DNA of 64,000 nt, from positions 558,001 to 622,000 of the forward strand of contig NZ_CP114598.1 of NCBI RefSeq assembly GCF_030848305.1, written 5' to 3'. The notes beneath the pieces were generated by a model. The model saw only the letters and a list, made by a program, of their open reading frames with translations. It was not told the DNA's origin and searched no databases. Source of the stretch: Akkermansia muciniphila (GTDB taxonomy: Bacteria > Verrucomicrobiota > Verrucomicrobiia > Verrucomicrobiales > Akkermansiaceae). Positions within the stretch are counted from its first letter, which is position 1. The number at the start of each line of letters is the position of its first letter. Both the position numbers and the translations under genes were made by a program. Positions 8,889 through 18,378 of the stretch are shown piece after piece.

Positions 8889-10808
8889 ATGAGCGATTTT
8901 CTTAAACACGAGTGCGGCGTAGCCGCCATTCGTCTGCTTAAGCCTCTCTCTTATTTTCAGGATAAATACGGCTCCACCCTCTGGGCATTCAACAAACTGC
9001 TCATCCTGATGGAAAAGCAGTACAACCGCGGCCAGGACGGCGCGGGCATAGGCTGCGTCAAACTGAACATGCCTCTGGGGCAGCCTTATCTGTTCCGCAC
9101 CCGGGACGCCAGCAAAGACGCCCTTACAAGCATCTTCAATGGGCAAATCAAGAAGCTCAACAAAAAGGTCCGCCGCGGCCTGGTCAACCTGAAGGATGCG
9201 GAAGACATCAAAAACAAATTCGACTACGGCGGGGAAATCCTGATGGGGCATCTCCGCTACGGCACCTCCGGCCTCTTTGACGAAGGTTCCTGCCATCCCT
9301 ACCTGCGCCGCACCAACTGGCCGACCCGCACTCTGATGGTTCTGGGCAACTTCAACATGACCAATACGCCGGAATTGAACCAGCGCATGATTGAACGCGG
9401 CCAGCATCCCGTCTTCGGAACGGACACGCAGACTGTCCTTGAAGAAATAGGGTATCACCTGGATGAAGCCCATACGGACCTTTACCGCGCCTTGCGGGAC
9501 AGCGGCATGCCCGGCCCGGAAATTCCCCATGCCATTTCCTCCCGGCTTAACATTCAGGAAATCATCCATAACTCCGCCAAGCAATGGGACGGCGGATATG
9601 CCATCATGGGGGCCATCGGCAACGGGGACTACTTCTGCCTGCGGGATCCGCACGGCATCCGCCCATGCCACTACCTGATTACGGATGAATTCATTGCCGT
9701 GGCTTCCGAACGCGTTCCTCTGATGACCGTCTTTGAAGTGGACAGCGAACAGGTTCAAGAACTTCCGCCGGCCAATATGCTCTCCATCAAAGCAGACGGC
9801 ACACATGCCATTACGGAATTTACCACCCCTCTGAAACCGGCTCCCTGCTCCTTTGAAAAGATTTACTTCTCCCGCGGGAACGATCCTATCGTTTACCGGG
9901 AGCGCAAGGCGCTCGGCGCGGCGCTGACCCCTCAAATCGTGGATTCTCTGGAAGACCGTTTTGACAAATCCGCTATCACCTACATTCCCAACACGGCGGA
10001 AACCGCCTACTACGGGTTGCTGGAAGGCTTGCGCGTTTACCGCCGCAAGCGCGTGCATGCCCAGCTTCTGGAGGCCCTGAGAAACGGAACTCTGGATGAA
10101 AACATGCTGGACAGCGCTATCCTGAAGCGCTGGCCGCGCGGTGAAAAAATCGCCCACAAGGATATCAAAATGCGCACGTTCATCACGCAGGAAAAAAGCC
10201 GCGCGCAGCTGGTTTCCCACGTATATGACCTCACTTACGGCGCCGTAGGACCGGAAGACGTGCTCGTCGCCATTGACGACTCCATAGTCCGCGGCACCAC
10301 CCTGAGAAGGTCCATCCTCCGCATCCTGGGCCGCACCAATCCCCGGAAAATCGTCATTGCATCCACTGCCCCGCAAATCCGGTATCCGGACTGCTACGGC
10401 ATTGACATGTCCGAGCTGGGCAACTTCATCGCCTTCCAGGCGGCCGTCTCCCTGATCAAGCAGCACGGACAGGTCCGTCTGCTGGAAGAAGTGTACACGG
10501 CATGCAAGGAAGAACTGACCAAGCCCAAGGAAGAACGGCGCAATTGCGTAAAGGCTATTTACGAAGGGTTGACTGAGGCTGAAATCTCCCGGGAAATCAC
10601 CCGCCTGGTCACGCCGCACGACGCGCCGTGCCCTGTGGAAGTCATCTTCCAGACCATCGAAAACCTCCATGAATCCATAGAAGGCCCCTGCGGCGACTGG
10701 TATTTCACCGGAGATTATCCGACTCCGGGCGGATACACCACAGTTAATGTGGCATACATGCGCTGGTTTGAGGGCAAAGGGGGCCGTGCATACGATTTGC
10801 CCTTGTAG
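8889..10808 (+). CDS. purF: Amidophosphoribosyltransferase, long form
   Basis: Commits PRPP to purine synthesis by transferring ammonia from glutamine. The glutaminase domain begins at Cys9 (CGVAAI), so an eight-residue propeptide would have to be removed to free the N-terminal nucleophile. NRGQDGAG, RYGTSG and RDPHGIRP follow. The C-terminal phosphoribosyltransferase domain has the PRPP loop AIDDSIVRGTT. At 639 residues it is longer than the roughly 500-residue enteric enzyme; extra segments lie around residues 75-110 and at the C-terminus. This resembles the long PurF type of Bacteroidota-like genomes. It is preceded by purM. Confidence 0.94.
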   Translation: MSDFLKHECGVAAIRLLKPLSYFQDKYGSTLWAFNKLLILMEKQYNRGQDGAGIGCVKLNMPLGQPYLFRTRDASKDALTSIFNGQIKKLNKKVRRGLVNLKDAEDIKNKFDYGGEILMGHLRYGTSGLFDEGSCHPYLRRTNWPTRTLMVLGNFNMTNTPELNQRMIERGQHPVFGTDTQTVLEEIGYHLDEAHTDLYRALRDSGMPGPEIPHAISSRLNIQEIIHNSAKQWDGGYAIMGAIGNGDYFCLRDPHGIRPCHYLITDEFIAVASERVPLMTVFEVDSEQVQELPPANMLSIKADGTHAITEFTTPLKPAPCSFEKIYFSRGNDPIVYRERKALGAALTPQIVDSLEDRFDKSAITYIPNTAETAYYGLLEGLRVYRRKRVHAQLLEALRNGTLDENMLDSAILKRWPRGEKIAHKDIKMRTFITQEKSRAQLVSHVYDLTYGAVGPEDVLVAIDDSIVRGTTLRRSILRILGRTNPRKIVIASTAPQIRYPDCYGIDMSELGNFIAFQAAVSLIKQHGQVRLLEEVYTACKEELTKPKEERRNCVKAIYEGLTEAEISREITRLVTPHDAPCPVEVIFQTIENLHESIEGPCGDWYFTGDYPTPGGYTTVNVAYMRWFEGKGGRAYDLPL

Positions 10809-10841
10809 CACATCCCTTTTTTTGGGTATTCTGTCGTTGAT

Positions 10842-11441
10842 ATGTCAGGACCCATTGCATACACGACCTTGGAAGACACCGAACTGGTCGCCAGGGCACG
10901 GGAGGGAGACTCGCGGGCTTTTGACGAGCTCGTCATTCGCCACAGCCGCAAGCTCCATGCCACCCTGTACCAGATGACGGATAACTACGATGACGCCTAT
11001 GACATCGCCCAGGAAGCGTTCTCCAAAGCCTACCGGGCCTTGCGCTACTTCAACGGGCAAAGCGCCTTTTATACATGGTTGCACTCCATTGCCGTCAACC
11101 ATGCCAGAAACTTCCTGAAAAAACGCAACCGCAGAATGACCTACAGTCTGGACGACGACGAGTACGGCGACCATACGGAAAAGGACATGAACATGGCGGA
11201 TGAAACGGATGGAGCGGACCCGGAACGCCGAACCCATCTGAATGAGCTGCAACTTAAAATTAATGAAGCCCTGAAAAAACTTTCGTCCAAACACAGGGAA
11301 GTCGTTGTCCTTCACGATGTGAAAGGACTCAATCATACGGAAATATCCGCCCTTCTGGGCATCTCTGAAGGAACGCTCAGATCACGTCTGCATTATGCTC
11401 ACAAGGAACTCCAGGGGCTCTTGGCGGAATATCTGAGTTAA
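10842..11441 (+). CDS. ECF-type RNA polymerase sigma factor
   Basis: Group 4 sigma factor of 199 residues. Region 2 spans about 20-90 (DAYDIAQEAFSKAYRALRYF, FYTWLHSIAVNHARN), an acidic linker follows, and region 4 lies at about 135-190 (LSSKHREVVVLHDVKGLNHTEI, then SEGTLRSRLHYAHKEL). It resembles RpoE/SigW-like ECF factors. The next gene encodes a one-pass membrane protein with a cytoplasmic N-terminus, a likely anti-sigma factor, and the one after that a PDZ protein. It is probably an envelope-stress regulon, but no target promoter can be assigned. Confidence 0.9.
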   Translation: MSGPIAYTTLEDTELVARAREGDSRAFDELVIRHSRKLHATLYQMTDNYDDAYDIAQEAFSKAYRALRYFNGQSAFYTWLHSIAVNHARNFLKKRNRRMTYSLDDDEYGDHTEKDMNMADETDGADPERRTHLNELQLKINEALKKLSSKHREVVVLHDVKGLNHTEISALLGISEGTLRSRLHYAHKELQGLLAEYLS

Positions 11442-11548
11442 CAGATTAAAAAAATATTGAACGTCAGTTCTCGCTGTCATGTCAAACGCATAGTCCCGCA
11501 TTTCGGGCTAACATACCCTAACCTCTATTATATTTAATATTAACGAAG

Positions 11549-12070
11549 ATGGATAAACAATCCACAGATCACAAGGAAGAAGCTCTGGTTGCCATGCTTG
11601 CGTCTCTCCGTAAGGAACCCTGCTATCATGACAATTTTGAGGAAGATTTCCTCCGCAATTTTCATCTTAGAAAGGAAACCGATCAGGCTGCCAACTCTGC
11701 TTGGAAATTGTTACTCGAACGTCTGGACAACTATCTGCAGAACTTTCGTGGTTGGCAGTGGGTCTATGCTTCCATGTCCATCGTGACATTGGCTGCAGTA
11801 GGCGTTATTATCGCATCCGGCAACATGGATGATCCAGCCGACTCTTATGTGGCCTCCTCCCAGGAAAAAGAAGAAATTCTCCTGACGGAAAAAGCAATGC
11901 CCGTAAGTAAGGAAACTATTGAACAAACCTCTACCGAAGCCGCCCCTGCGGAAAAACCCGAATTCACGACGGGCGCGTCTTCATATGACACATCAGACAC
12001 CAATAATCAGCAGAAAACCAATTCCAATACCGATAAGAAACCGGTATCCCGCGTTCTCATTGAGATGTAA
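11549..12070 (+). CDS. Probable membrane-bound anti-sigma factor
   Basis: Single-pass protein of 173 residues. It has about 68 charged cytoplasmic residues (short helices with FEEDFLRNFHLRKE), one transmembrane helix at about 70-90, and a low-complexity Ser/Thr/Glu-rich external tail. I do not recognise a named family. The size, topology and position directly after an ECF sigma gene fit an RseA-like anti-sigma factor. The 107-base gap from the sigma gene is AT-rich and could hold another promoter. Confidence 0.6.
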   Translation: MDKQSTDHKEEALVAMLASLRKEPCYHDNFEEDFLRNFHLRKETDQAANSAWKLLLERLDNYLQNFRGWQWVYASMSIVTLAAVGVIIASGNMDDPADSYVASSQEKEEILLTEKAMPVSKETIEQTSTEAAPAEKPEFTTGASSYDTSDTNNQQKTNSNTDKKPVSRVLIEM

Positions 12071-12076
12071 CAATCC

Positions 12077-12952
12077 ATGATGAACCTGGCTCCTATATTG
12101 ACGGGCATGGCCGTTGCTGGTCTGATTTACCAGGCAGCGGCCGTGCCTGTTCCCTTTAAGATAGAAGCCATTCCCCCCCAGGGGGGAGGAGCGCCGTACA
12201 CAACCATGGCGGCGCAGGTCGGCAAGGACATGCTGGCCTCCCTGATTCCCTACCGGGTTTTAAAAAACGCAGACACGACCTACCGCCTCGGGGACAGAAA
12301 CGCCCCGCCCCTTCAGGTCTGGGCTCAGGAAAAACTCACAGGCCTGACCATCTTCAAGGTGGACCCTGCCCGCATATATGACGGGCAGGCGCCCCTTACC
12401 CCGTCCTGTATCCTTAAACGCGGCGACAAACTGTCCTTTGCCAGCAGCAAGAATGAGACCACGCAGGGAATTTACGTGGGCATGGAACATTCCATTGGGG
12501 ACACCAGTTTCCCCCTGCGACTTATCCGCGCCCAGTTCCCCAAACTGGCCATCCCGTCCATCGGCCAGCCATGCTACGACTCGGAAAACCGTCTGGTAGG
12601 CATTGTGCTGGGAGTTTCCCGCAAGGGAACTTGCCATCTGCTGCCTGCCCGGGCCATCTCATTCCTGGCGGCCCATCCGGAAGCCAAAAGAGTGCGCCTG
12701 GGCTGCCTGCTGGACATCAACTCTTCCACCCCCGTCATTGAGGGCCTTATCAACGGGGGGCCTCTTGCGCGGGGAGGAATCCAGACCGGGGACATCCTCA
12801 TCAACATCAACGACACGCCTATCCGCAACTACGGGGACATGTTGGACGCCACTTATTACCTTACGGGAGACAAACCTCTGTCTATCGAAGTCATCCGCGG
12901 CACCCAGGTGGTCAAAAGCAAAGGAATCATCCCTACGCAGGATTCCCGTTAA
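12077..12952 (+). CDS. Secreted PDZ protein with degenerate trypsin-like domain
   Basis: Periplasmic or surface protein of 291 residues: signal peptide (about 1-22), a beta-rich region resembling the DegP/DegS protease fold, and a C-terminal PDZ domain at about 205-285 (LINGGPLARGGIQTGDILININ). Where DegS-type proteases carry GNSGGP, this protein has SIGQPCYDSENRLVG, so the catalytic Ser seems absent. It begins six bases after the probable anti-sigma gene and likely senses or scaffolds rather than cuts. A fold prediction would be needed to confirm the protease-like part. Confidence 0.65.
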   Translation: MMNLAPILTGMAVAGLIYQAAAVPVPFKIEAIPPQGGGAPYTTMAAQVGKDMLASLIPYRVLKNADTTYRLGDRNAPPLQVWAQEKLTGLTIFKVDPARIYDGQAPLTPSCILKRGDKLSFASSKNETTQGIYVGMEHSIGDTSFPLRLIRAQFPKLAIPSIGQPCYDSENRLVGIVLGVSRKGTCHLLPARAISFLAAHPEAKRVRLGCLLDINSSTPVIEGLINGGPLARGGIQTGDILININDTPIRNYGDMLDATYYLTGDKPLSIEVIRGTQVVKSKGIIPTQDSR

Positions 12953-13063
12953 TCCAAACCCGGCCGCCAAATAAATGCCGGGTCTCCGGACGGCTCCCGC
13001 TCAAAATCGTCCTGAACCCTCTTTCAGGCTTGAACTCGCCCGCTGGCGCACTTAAAAAAGGGC

Positions 13064-13432
13064 GTGCTTCAAATCGTCTTCAATAAAATCAGCGCTGCGG
13101 AAGTATCCAGCATCCCCACTCTGGAACAGCTGGATCTGCTCGGAGACTTTCAAGTCTCGGAATCCACCCTCCAAACCCTGGATGACGCCCGTTTCGGCAA
13201 AATGGAAAAGGATGGCAAAATTCTTTACCGTTACGTCGCCAAAGATTACCGTATCTACTTTGAAGTCATTGAAGGCAAAGTGATCGTCCACCGCGTCCTG
13301 CACGCCAACAGCCTGAACGATTTCCTGTTTCGCACCAATATTTCCCCGACTGCCGGCGAAGATGAAATCCTGAGCCAGTCCAAGCACTTCTGGAAACTCA
13401 TCGACGAAGGCAAAAACGCCTCCAAAGCCTGA
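13064..13432 (+). CDS. RelE/ParE-like small protein, no antitoxin
   Basis: Protein of 122 residues started by GTG with a purine-rich AAAAAAGGG just upstream. The stretch around residues 52-90 (RYVAKDYRIYFEV, then HRVLHANSLNDFLFR) has the alternating strands of a RelE/ParE-type core, but the N-terminus and C-terminal tail are atypical. No antitoxin gene lies on either side; coaC begins 12 bases downstream. It may be a domesticated RelE-fold protein. The family call is tentative. Confidence 0.55.
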   Translation: MLQIVFNKISAAEVSSIPTLEQLDLLGDFQVSESTLQTLDDARFGKMEKDGKILYRYVAKDYRIYFEVIEGKVIVHRVLHANSLNDFLFRTNISPTAGEDEILSQSKHFWKLIDEGKNASKA

Positions 13433-13444
13433 CTTTTCCCATTC

Positions 13445-13984
13445 ATGGCCTGCATCGTTCTGGGCGTTACCGGCTCCATTGCCGCATATAAGGCGGCAGA
13501 CATCGCTTCCGCTCTGGTCAAACACGGCCATGAAGTGCACTGCGTCTGCACAGCCAAGGCCCTTGAATTCGTCACCCCCCTCACCCTGCACACGATTTCC
13601 CGCAACCCGGTCTTCTCCTCCTTTGAGGATGAAAAGGAGGACTGGGTCCCCCCGCACATCCAGCTGGCCCAGAGGGCAGATCTTCTGCTTATAGCTCCTG
13701 CCACGGCAAACGCCATGGCCAATTTCGCCCACGGCCTTGCCCCGGACATGCTCAGCTCCCTCTACCTGGCCTGCCAGGCTCCGGTGCTCATTTGCCCGGC
13801 TATGAATGTCCACATGTGGGAACACGCGGCTACGCAGCAAAACGCGGCCGTCCTGCAGCAGAGGAAAGACCACCACATCTTTGGCCCCAGCGAATCCGGA
13901 ATTCTGGCCTGCGGAGCGGAAGGCGCGGGAAAACTCATGCCGGTGGACAGGATTGTTCAAAAAACGCTCTCCCTTTTGCCGTAA
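13445..13984 (+). CDS. coaC: Phosphopantothenoylcysteine decarboxylase, stand-alone
   Basis: FMN-dependent enzyme that decarboxylates 4'-phosphopantothenoylcysteine on the way to coenzyme A. Its 179 residues cover only the N-terminal half of a Dfp/CoaBC protein. Visible are the FMN loop GVTGSIAAYK, the catalytic His71 (PPHIQL), the PAMNVHMW block and the active-site Cys156 in ILACGAEGAGKL. The ligase half is encoded separately near 22.7 kb. It is preceded by the RelE-like gene by 12 bases. Confidence 0.9.
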   Translation: MACIVLGVTGSIAAYKAADIASALVKHGHEVHCVCTAKALEFVTPLTLHTISRNPVFSSFEDEKEDWVPPHIQLAQRADLLLIAPATANAMANFAHGLAPDMLSSLYLACQAPVLICPAMNVHMWEHAATQQNAAVLQQRKDHHIFGPSESGILACGAEGAGKLMPVDRIVQKTLSLLP

Positions 13985-14057
13985 GGATGGCAAAAATCGC
14001 TCCATGCCTGTTTATTGGTTTGCCCCCGGAGAACTAAATCTTCTATCATGGACGCAT

Positions 14058-14633
14058 ATGAAAATGCTCCTGCTCCTCTTCGGTTCCCTCATGCTCTGCT
14101 CCTGCGGTCCGGATAAATATCCCATCAGCTTTCATATGGAGACGGGAGCGACGGACAGCAGAAAATTCGCCTTTGAAAGGGACGGACATTACTATAGCAA
14201 AGCCCCCTTTATTTCCCATAAAGACATTGAATCCTATTATTCCTTCCCTGCACCGGACAACACCTACGGCATCGTCGTCAACGTCCGGAAAGGCCTGGAC
14301 AGCCGGGTGGAAGGAATAACAGCCGCCAACCTGGGCAGGCAAATACTGCCCATCGTCAACGGCCACGCCATGCAGCCCCTGCGCCTTTACAGCAAACCTG
14401 TCACCTCTGGAAAACTGGCGATTATGGGAGGTTTCTCCCCGGCGGATCTTGCCGCCATGGCTGAATTCATTCCTCCGGCGGACCCTAAAAGGGAAGAACC
14501 CGTCAACAAACTGGCCGCCGTTACCAAGCCCCTTCTTCCCACCAAGGACCCTGTTCAGGAGAAGAAGGAAGCCAAAGACCCTGAAGAACACAAGGACCGT
14601 ACCGTGGTCAGCACCCGCCGGGGGCGGATCTGA
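14058..14633 (+). CDS. Hypothetical lipoprotein
   Basis: Predicted lipoprotein of 191 residues. The N-terminus MKMLLLLFGSLMLCSCGPDK has a hydrophobic core and a lipobox-like LCSC. The middle is a small mixed domain that I do not recognise, and the last 50 residues are Lys/Glu/Pro-rich and probably unstructured. The frame is open further upstream into coaC, but only the ATG at 14058 places the lipoprotein signal at the start. An M23 peptidase follows 21 bases later, so it may act in the cell wall. Confidence 0.7.
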   Translation: MKMLLLLFGSLMLCSCGPDKYPISFHMETGATDSRKFAFERDGHYYSKAPFISHKDIESYYSFPAPDNTYGIVVNVRKGLDSRVEGITAANLGRQILPIVNGHAMQPLRLYSKPVTSGKLAIMGGFSPADLAAMAEFIPPADPKREEPVNKLAAVTKPLLPTKDPVQEKKEAKDPEEHKDRTVVSTRRGRI

Positions 14634-14654
14634 GCCAGCACCCTTCATATCAGC

Positions 14655-15698
14655 ATGCACGGCAACTCCTTTCCACTCCTGACCGGCATCTTCCTGTTCC
14701 TTTGGGGCATGCCACTCCTGATGGCGGATATTGTAGTGCGTTTCCCCACGGAAAATACGGCCCTGCTGGACAACCGCCCGCAGGATTTTTACATGTATGT
14801 AGACCGCAACTTTGAGGGGGAGAAATCCCAGCCGTGGGAAGCAGGAGCCTACGGTTTTACACGGACCCTCGTCAGGACCCAGGCAGGCCCCGTAGCCGTC
14901 AAATTTCATGAGGGCATCGATATTAAACCTCTCAGGAGGGATGCTTCCGGCACGCCTCTGGACGACGTGCACCCCGTAGCCGGAGGCACGGTAGTCCATG
15001 CCTCCGCCAACCCCGCCCACAGCAATTACGGCCGCTACGTGGTTATTGAACATCAACTGAAGGACGGGCCGCTTTACAGCCTGTACGCCCATCTGGCCTC
15101 CGTCTCCTGCAAGAAAGGCGACCGTGTGGGCACCGGAAATGTCATTGGAAAACTGGGATACTCCGGGGCGGGTTTGAACAAAACGCGTGCCCATGTGCAT
15201 CTGGAACTCTGCCTCAAACTGCAGGATGACTTTGAAAACTGGTATTCCAGTCTGAAACTGAGCGCTCCCAACCGCCACGGCTCCTATAACGGACTCAATC
15301 TGGCCGGTTTTGACCCGGCGCCGGTCCTCCTGCAATGCAGGGACGGGGCGGAATTCTCCCTCTCGCGCCATATCTCCTCCCTGCCGGTCCAATACGTCGT
15401 GCGGGCTCCCTCTTCCGGCGAGCCGCCCAGCCTTGTCAAACGCTACCCCTTCCTGCTGAAGCCGGGCCCCGCCAACCCAAAATCCTGGGAAATCAGTTTT
15501 ACGGGGGAAGGGGTTCCCGTTTCCGTGACTCCTTCCAGCCAGCCGTGCGCGGCCCCCGTCGTCATCCGGGCCGTTCCGCATCCTTTTTCCCAACTGTACA
15601 GGACCTGCAACCGCGTTTCCGGCTCCAGCAAGACCCCTAAGCTTACCGCCGCCGGCAAACGCTACATCCGGCTCATCTTCATGGGGCCTGAATCATAA
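14655..15698 (+). CDS. Secreted M23-family metallopeptidase
   Basis: Peptidoglycan endopeptidase-type protein of 347 residues. After a signal peptide (about 1-24) the LytM domain spans about 75-185. The zinc ligands fit H85 and D89 (HEGIDI) plus H182 in HVHLEL, with H146 (YAHLAS) and H180 as catalytic neighbours. The C-terminal 150 residues form a further beta-rich region of unknown role. It sits between a lipoprotein and a TPR protein with gaps of 21 and 7 bases, so these three probably form an envelope operon. Confidence 0.88.
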   Translation: MHGNSFPLLTGIFLFLWGMPLLMADIVVRFPTENTALLDNRPQDFYMYVDRNFEGEKSQPWEAGAYGFTRTLVRTQAGPVAVKFHEGIDIKPLRRDASGTPLDDVHPVAGGTVVHASANPAHSNYGRYVVIEHQLKDGPLYSLYAHLASVSCKKGDRVGTGNVIGKLGYSGAGLNKTRAHVHLELCLKLQDDFENWYSSLKLSAPNRHGSYNGLNLAGFDPAPVLLQCRDGAEFSLSRHISSLPVQYVVRAPSSGEPPSLVKRYPFLLKPGPANPKSWEISFTGEGVPVSVTPSSQPCAAPVVIRAVPHPFSQLYRTCNRVSGSSKTPKLTAAGKRYIRLIFMGPES

Positions 15699-15705
15699 TC
15701 CTACG

Positions 15706-18360
15706 ATGATGCAAACCTTCTCCAGACTCCATGTTCCCCATGCCGTTCTCACGTCCTGCGCGGCGGCCCTGCTTTCCCTGGGCGGCGCTTCCCCTGCAAC
15801 TGCCTCCCTCCCTGCGGGAGAAACCCTCCCGCAGGACAGGCAGGATCTCCTGAAAAACAAAAAATACCAGCAGGGGCTGAAAGCCCTGGAAAACCGCCTT
15901 CCCCTGGAAGCCAGCAAACATTTCCAGGAATGCCTGTCTTCCAGAAACCTGGCGGAACCACAAAAAGCCATCATCCGCCCTTTTCTGGCGGAAGCCCTGA
16001 TCCGCGCCAAAAAAACGGAAGAAGGTCTGAATGCCTGGGAGCAGCTACCGGACTCTCCCATGAAATCCTACTGGACGGCGGTGGGCCTCTTCAATAAGGG
16101 CTCCTTTACTAAAGCCCTGGAAAAACTTACCGCCATCCCGGAAACAGATCCGCTTTCCCTCTACGGGTTCCAATTGAAAGCCCGGCTTGCGCGCCAGCTT
16201 CAGGACCGGCAACTTTTATCGGAAACCCTCAGCAGGCTGGGTCAGGCGGAATCTCCCGCCGTTTCCCGCCCCGCGCGCCTTCTTCTGGCGGATGTACTGG
16301 TGAATCAGGAACGCTACCAGGACTCCGCCGCTATCCTTGAACAGCTCAAAACGGAAGCCGGGACGGACAGCAACCAGCTCATGCGTTCATACGCCGAACT
16401 CATAGAAGGAAAGCTGGCCGGCAAACAGGGGAATCTGGACCAGGCCATAAAAACCTTCGCCGCCGTTATGGACAACAAGTCCTATCCGGAAAAAATACGT
16501 GATCTGGGCCGTCTGGCTCTCGCCAAGGCGGAAATAGCCCGGGAGAAAAGCAATCCGGAGCAGGCGGAAGAGGAAACGCGTTCCCAGCTTCAGGAAGAGG
16601 AAGCTCCGCACACCGCCGGAACGGCGGAAGAACGCCTGCTGGCGTTCATTGGCGGCAAATCGGAATCCGCCCTTCTGATGGATGCCTTCAACATTCTGCT
16701 GGATGAAGACATCTTCCGCACCAATCCCCAGGCTCTGGAAAAACTCAACGGCTGGGTAAAGGCCAGGGATGTCTCCCGCCAGCCGGCGGCCATGTATGCC
16801 ATGGGAAAACTTCTTCTGGAAAAAGATGACCTGCCGGGCGCCGTCAACATGGCGGAAGAAGGGCTCTCCAAATATCCCCAGAGTCTTCCCGTTCAAATTC
16901 TTTCCCTGAATACCATTACTGTTCTGCTGGATAAAAACCGCCTGAAGGAGGCGGAACGTCTTATTTCCAAATATCCCGGTTCGTCCCCTGACCTCGTCTT
17001 TCAACAGGGCGCCCTGGCTTTCCTCAAAAAAGACTACTCCCTGGCGCAGAACCTTTTCCGGGAAGCGGCCCGCCGAGCTTCGGAAACAACGGCGGAAAAC
17101 GCCCTGTTCAATGAAAACCTGGCCGCCTTGAACGCCAATGACTCCGCCGGAGCCGCCGCGCTCATCAAGGAAGCCGCAGGCTCTTCCCGGCTCCGGGAAA
17201 ACATCCTCTTTGAACAGGCCCATTACGCCGCTAAAAGAATGGACCCTCAGGCTGCGGAATTGCTGGCAAATTTCATCGCTCTGGCGGAGAATCCGGCTCT
17301 GAAAACCCAGGCGCGGCTGGACCAGGCGGAAGTAGCCCTGAATCTCAACCCTCCGGATCTGAAAACCGTGCAGACTATCATCCCCCTGTTGGAAAAAGAG
17401 CAGTTGTCCCCGGAACAGACCATGCAGCTGGCACGGCTAAATATTCTGGAAGCGGAGAGCCGGCAGGAATGGCCCAGCGCCATCCAGGCCTGCCGGAAGG
17501 CCATTGCCCTGGATGCGGAAGGCAAACAGGCGGATATGCTTTATCTCAAACTGGGAGAACTTCTGTACAAAAACGGAGACTTCCATGAAGCGCAGCTTGT
17601 TCTCCAGCCCTTTCCCTCCAAATACCCTGACAGCCCTCTTCAGGCGGCAGCCCTCTTCCTGGCAGGAAAAGCCGCCCAGCAAAGTAATGCCGGCAGCACG
17701 CTGAACGCCGCCCTGAACATCTTCAAAACCCTGGGCGCGGAGGACACCCCCTTTGCCCAGCCTGCCAGAATAGAAGAAGCCTCCATTCTCCTGCGCATGG
17801 GAAAAGCGGATCAATGCATCTCCGCCCTGGAAAACCTGCTTTCCACCCCATTGCCGCGCTACATGCGCCTGCTGGCCCTCTCCATCCAGGCGGATGCCTG
17901 GGTGACAAAGGAAGACACCCATTCGGACACGCTGCGCAAGGCTATCAACCTCTGTACGGAAATCCTGAATACGCCCAACCTGGGACTGGCCTGGAAATTC
18001 AAGGCCCTGACCCAGCGGGCCCAGTTCTACGAACGAATGAACGAACAAAAAAAGGCGCTGGACGACTATGCCTCCATTCTGGCCCATACGCCCAGCGGAA
18101 GTTCCTCCAACAAACGCAGGGACTGGCACTGGTTCTACAATGCCGGTTTTGCCTCCATCCGCCTGCTGGGCCAGCTTCAGGACTGGGACGGAGCCCTGGC
18201 GCTGGCAAAAAAACTGGCGCAGACTTCCGGCCCCAGAGCCAGGGAAGCAGCGGCCTATGCGCGCCGCATCCAGCTGGAACACTTCATCTGGCAGGATGAA
18301 CAGGAAGCTCCCGCTCTGGAAAACGAAAAGCCGGCGGCACCGGATCAAACCGCAGATTAA
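15706..18360 (+). CDS. Large secreted TPR-repeat protein
   Basis: Protein of 884 residues built almost wholly from tetratricopeptide-like helical pairs, with repeated A/L/E-rich patterns and turns such as YPxSxP (SKYPQSLPVQI, SKYPDSPLQAA). An N-terminal hydrophobic segment (LTSCAAALLSLGGASPATA) looks like a signal peptide, so it is likely periplasmic, acting as a scaffold. It starts seven bases after the M23 gene. No enzymatic motif is visible. Confidence 0.85.
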   Translation: MMQTFSRLHVPHAVLTSCAAALLSLGGASPATASLPAGETLPQDRQDLLKNKKYQQGLKALENRLPLEASKHFQECLSSRNLAEPQKAIIRPFLAEALIRAKKTEEGLNAWEQLPDSPMKSYWTAVGLFNKGSFTKALEKLTAIPETDPLSLYGFQLKARLARQLQDRQLLSETLSRLGQAESPAVSRPARLLLADVLVNQERYQDSAAILEQLKTEAGTDSNQLMRSYAELIEGKLAGKQGNLDQAIKTFAAVMDNKSYPEKIRDLGRLALAKAEIAREKSNPEQAEEETRSQLQEEEAPHTAGTAEERLLAFIGGKSESALLMDAFNILLDEDIFRTNPQALEKLNGWVKARDVSRQPAAMYAMGKLLLEKDDLPGAVNMAEEGLSKYPQSLPVQILSLNTITVLLDKNRLKEAERLISKYPGSSPDLVFQQGALAFLKKDYSLAQNLFREAARRASETTAENALFNENLAALNANDSAGAAALIKEAAGSSRLRENILFEQAHYAAKRMDPQAAELLANFIALAENPALKTQARLDQAEVALNLNPPDLKTVQTIIPLLEKEQLSPEQTMQLARLNILEAESRQEWPSAIQACRKAIALDAEGKQADMLYLKLGELLYKNGDFHEAQLVLQPFPSKYPDSPLQAAALFLAGKAAQQSNAGSTLNAALNIFKTLGAEDTPFAQPARIEEASILLRMGKADQCISALENLLSTPLPRYMRLLALSIQADAWVTKEDTHSDTLRKAINLCTEILNTPNLGLAWKFKALTQRAQFYERMNEQKKALDDYASILAHTPSGSSSNKRRDWHWFYNAGFASIRLLGQLQDWDGALALAKKLAQTSGPRAREAAAYARRIQLEHFIWQDEQEAPALENEKPAAPDQTAD

Positions 18361-18378
18361 GCAGCCTTCCCTCCCGCC

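Noticed and set aside
8802-10811. 669-codon open frame on the minus strand
   Set aside because: Longer than purF but lies wholly antisense to it and purM's end; composition is a shadow of codon bias, and it has no domain or signal. purF has clear motifs.
14046-15593. 515-codon antisense frame over the lipoprotein and M23 genes
   Set aside because: Shadow frame without recognisable domains.
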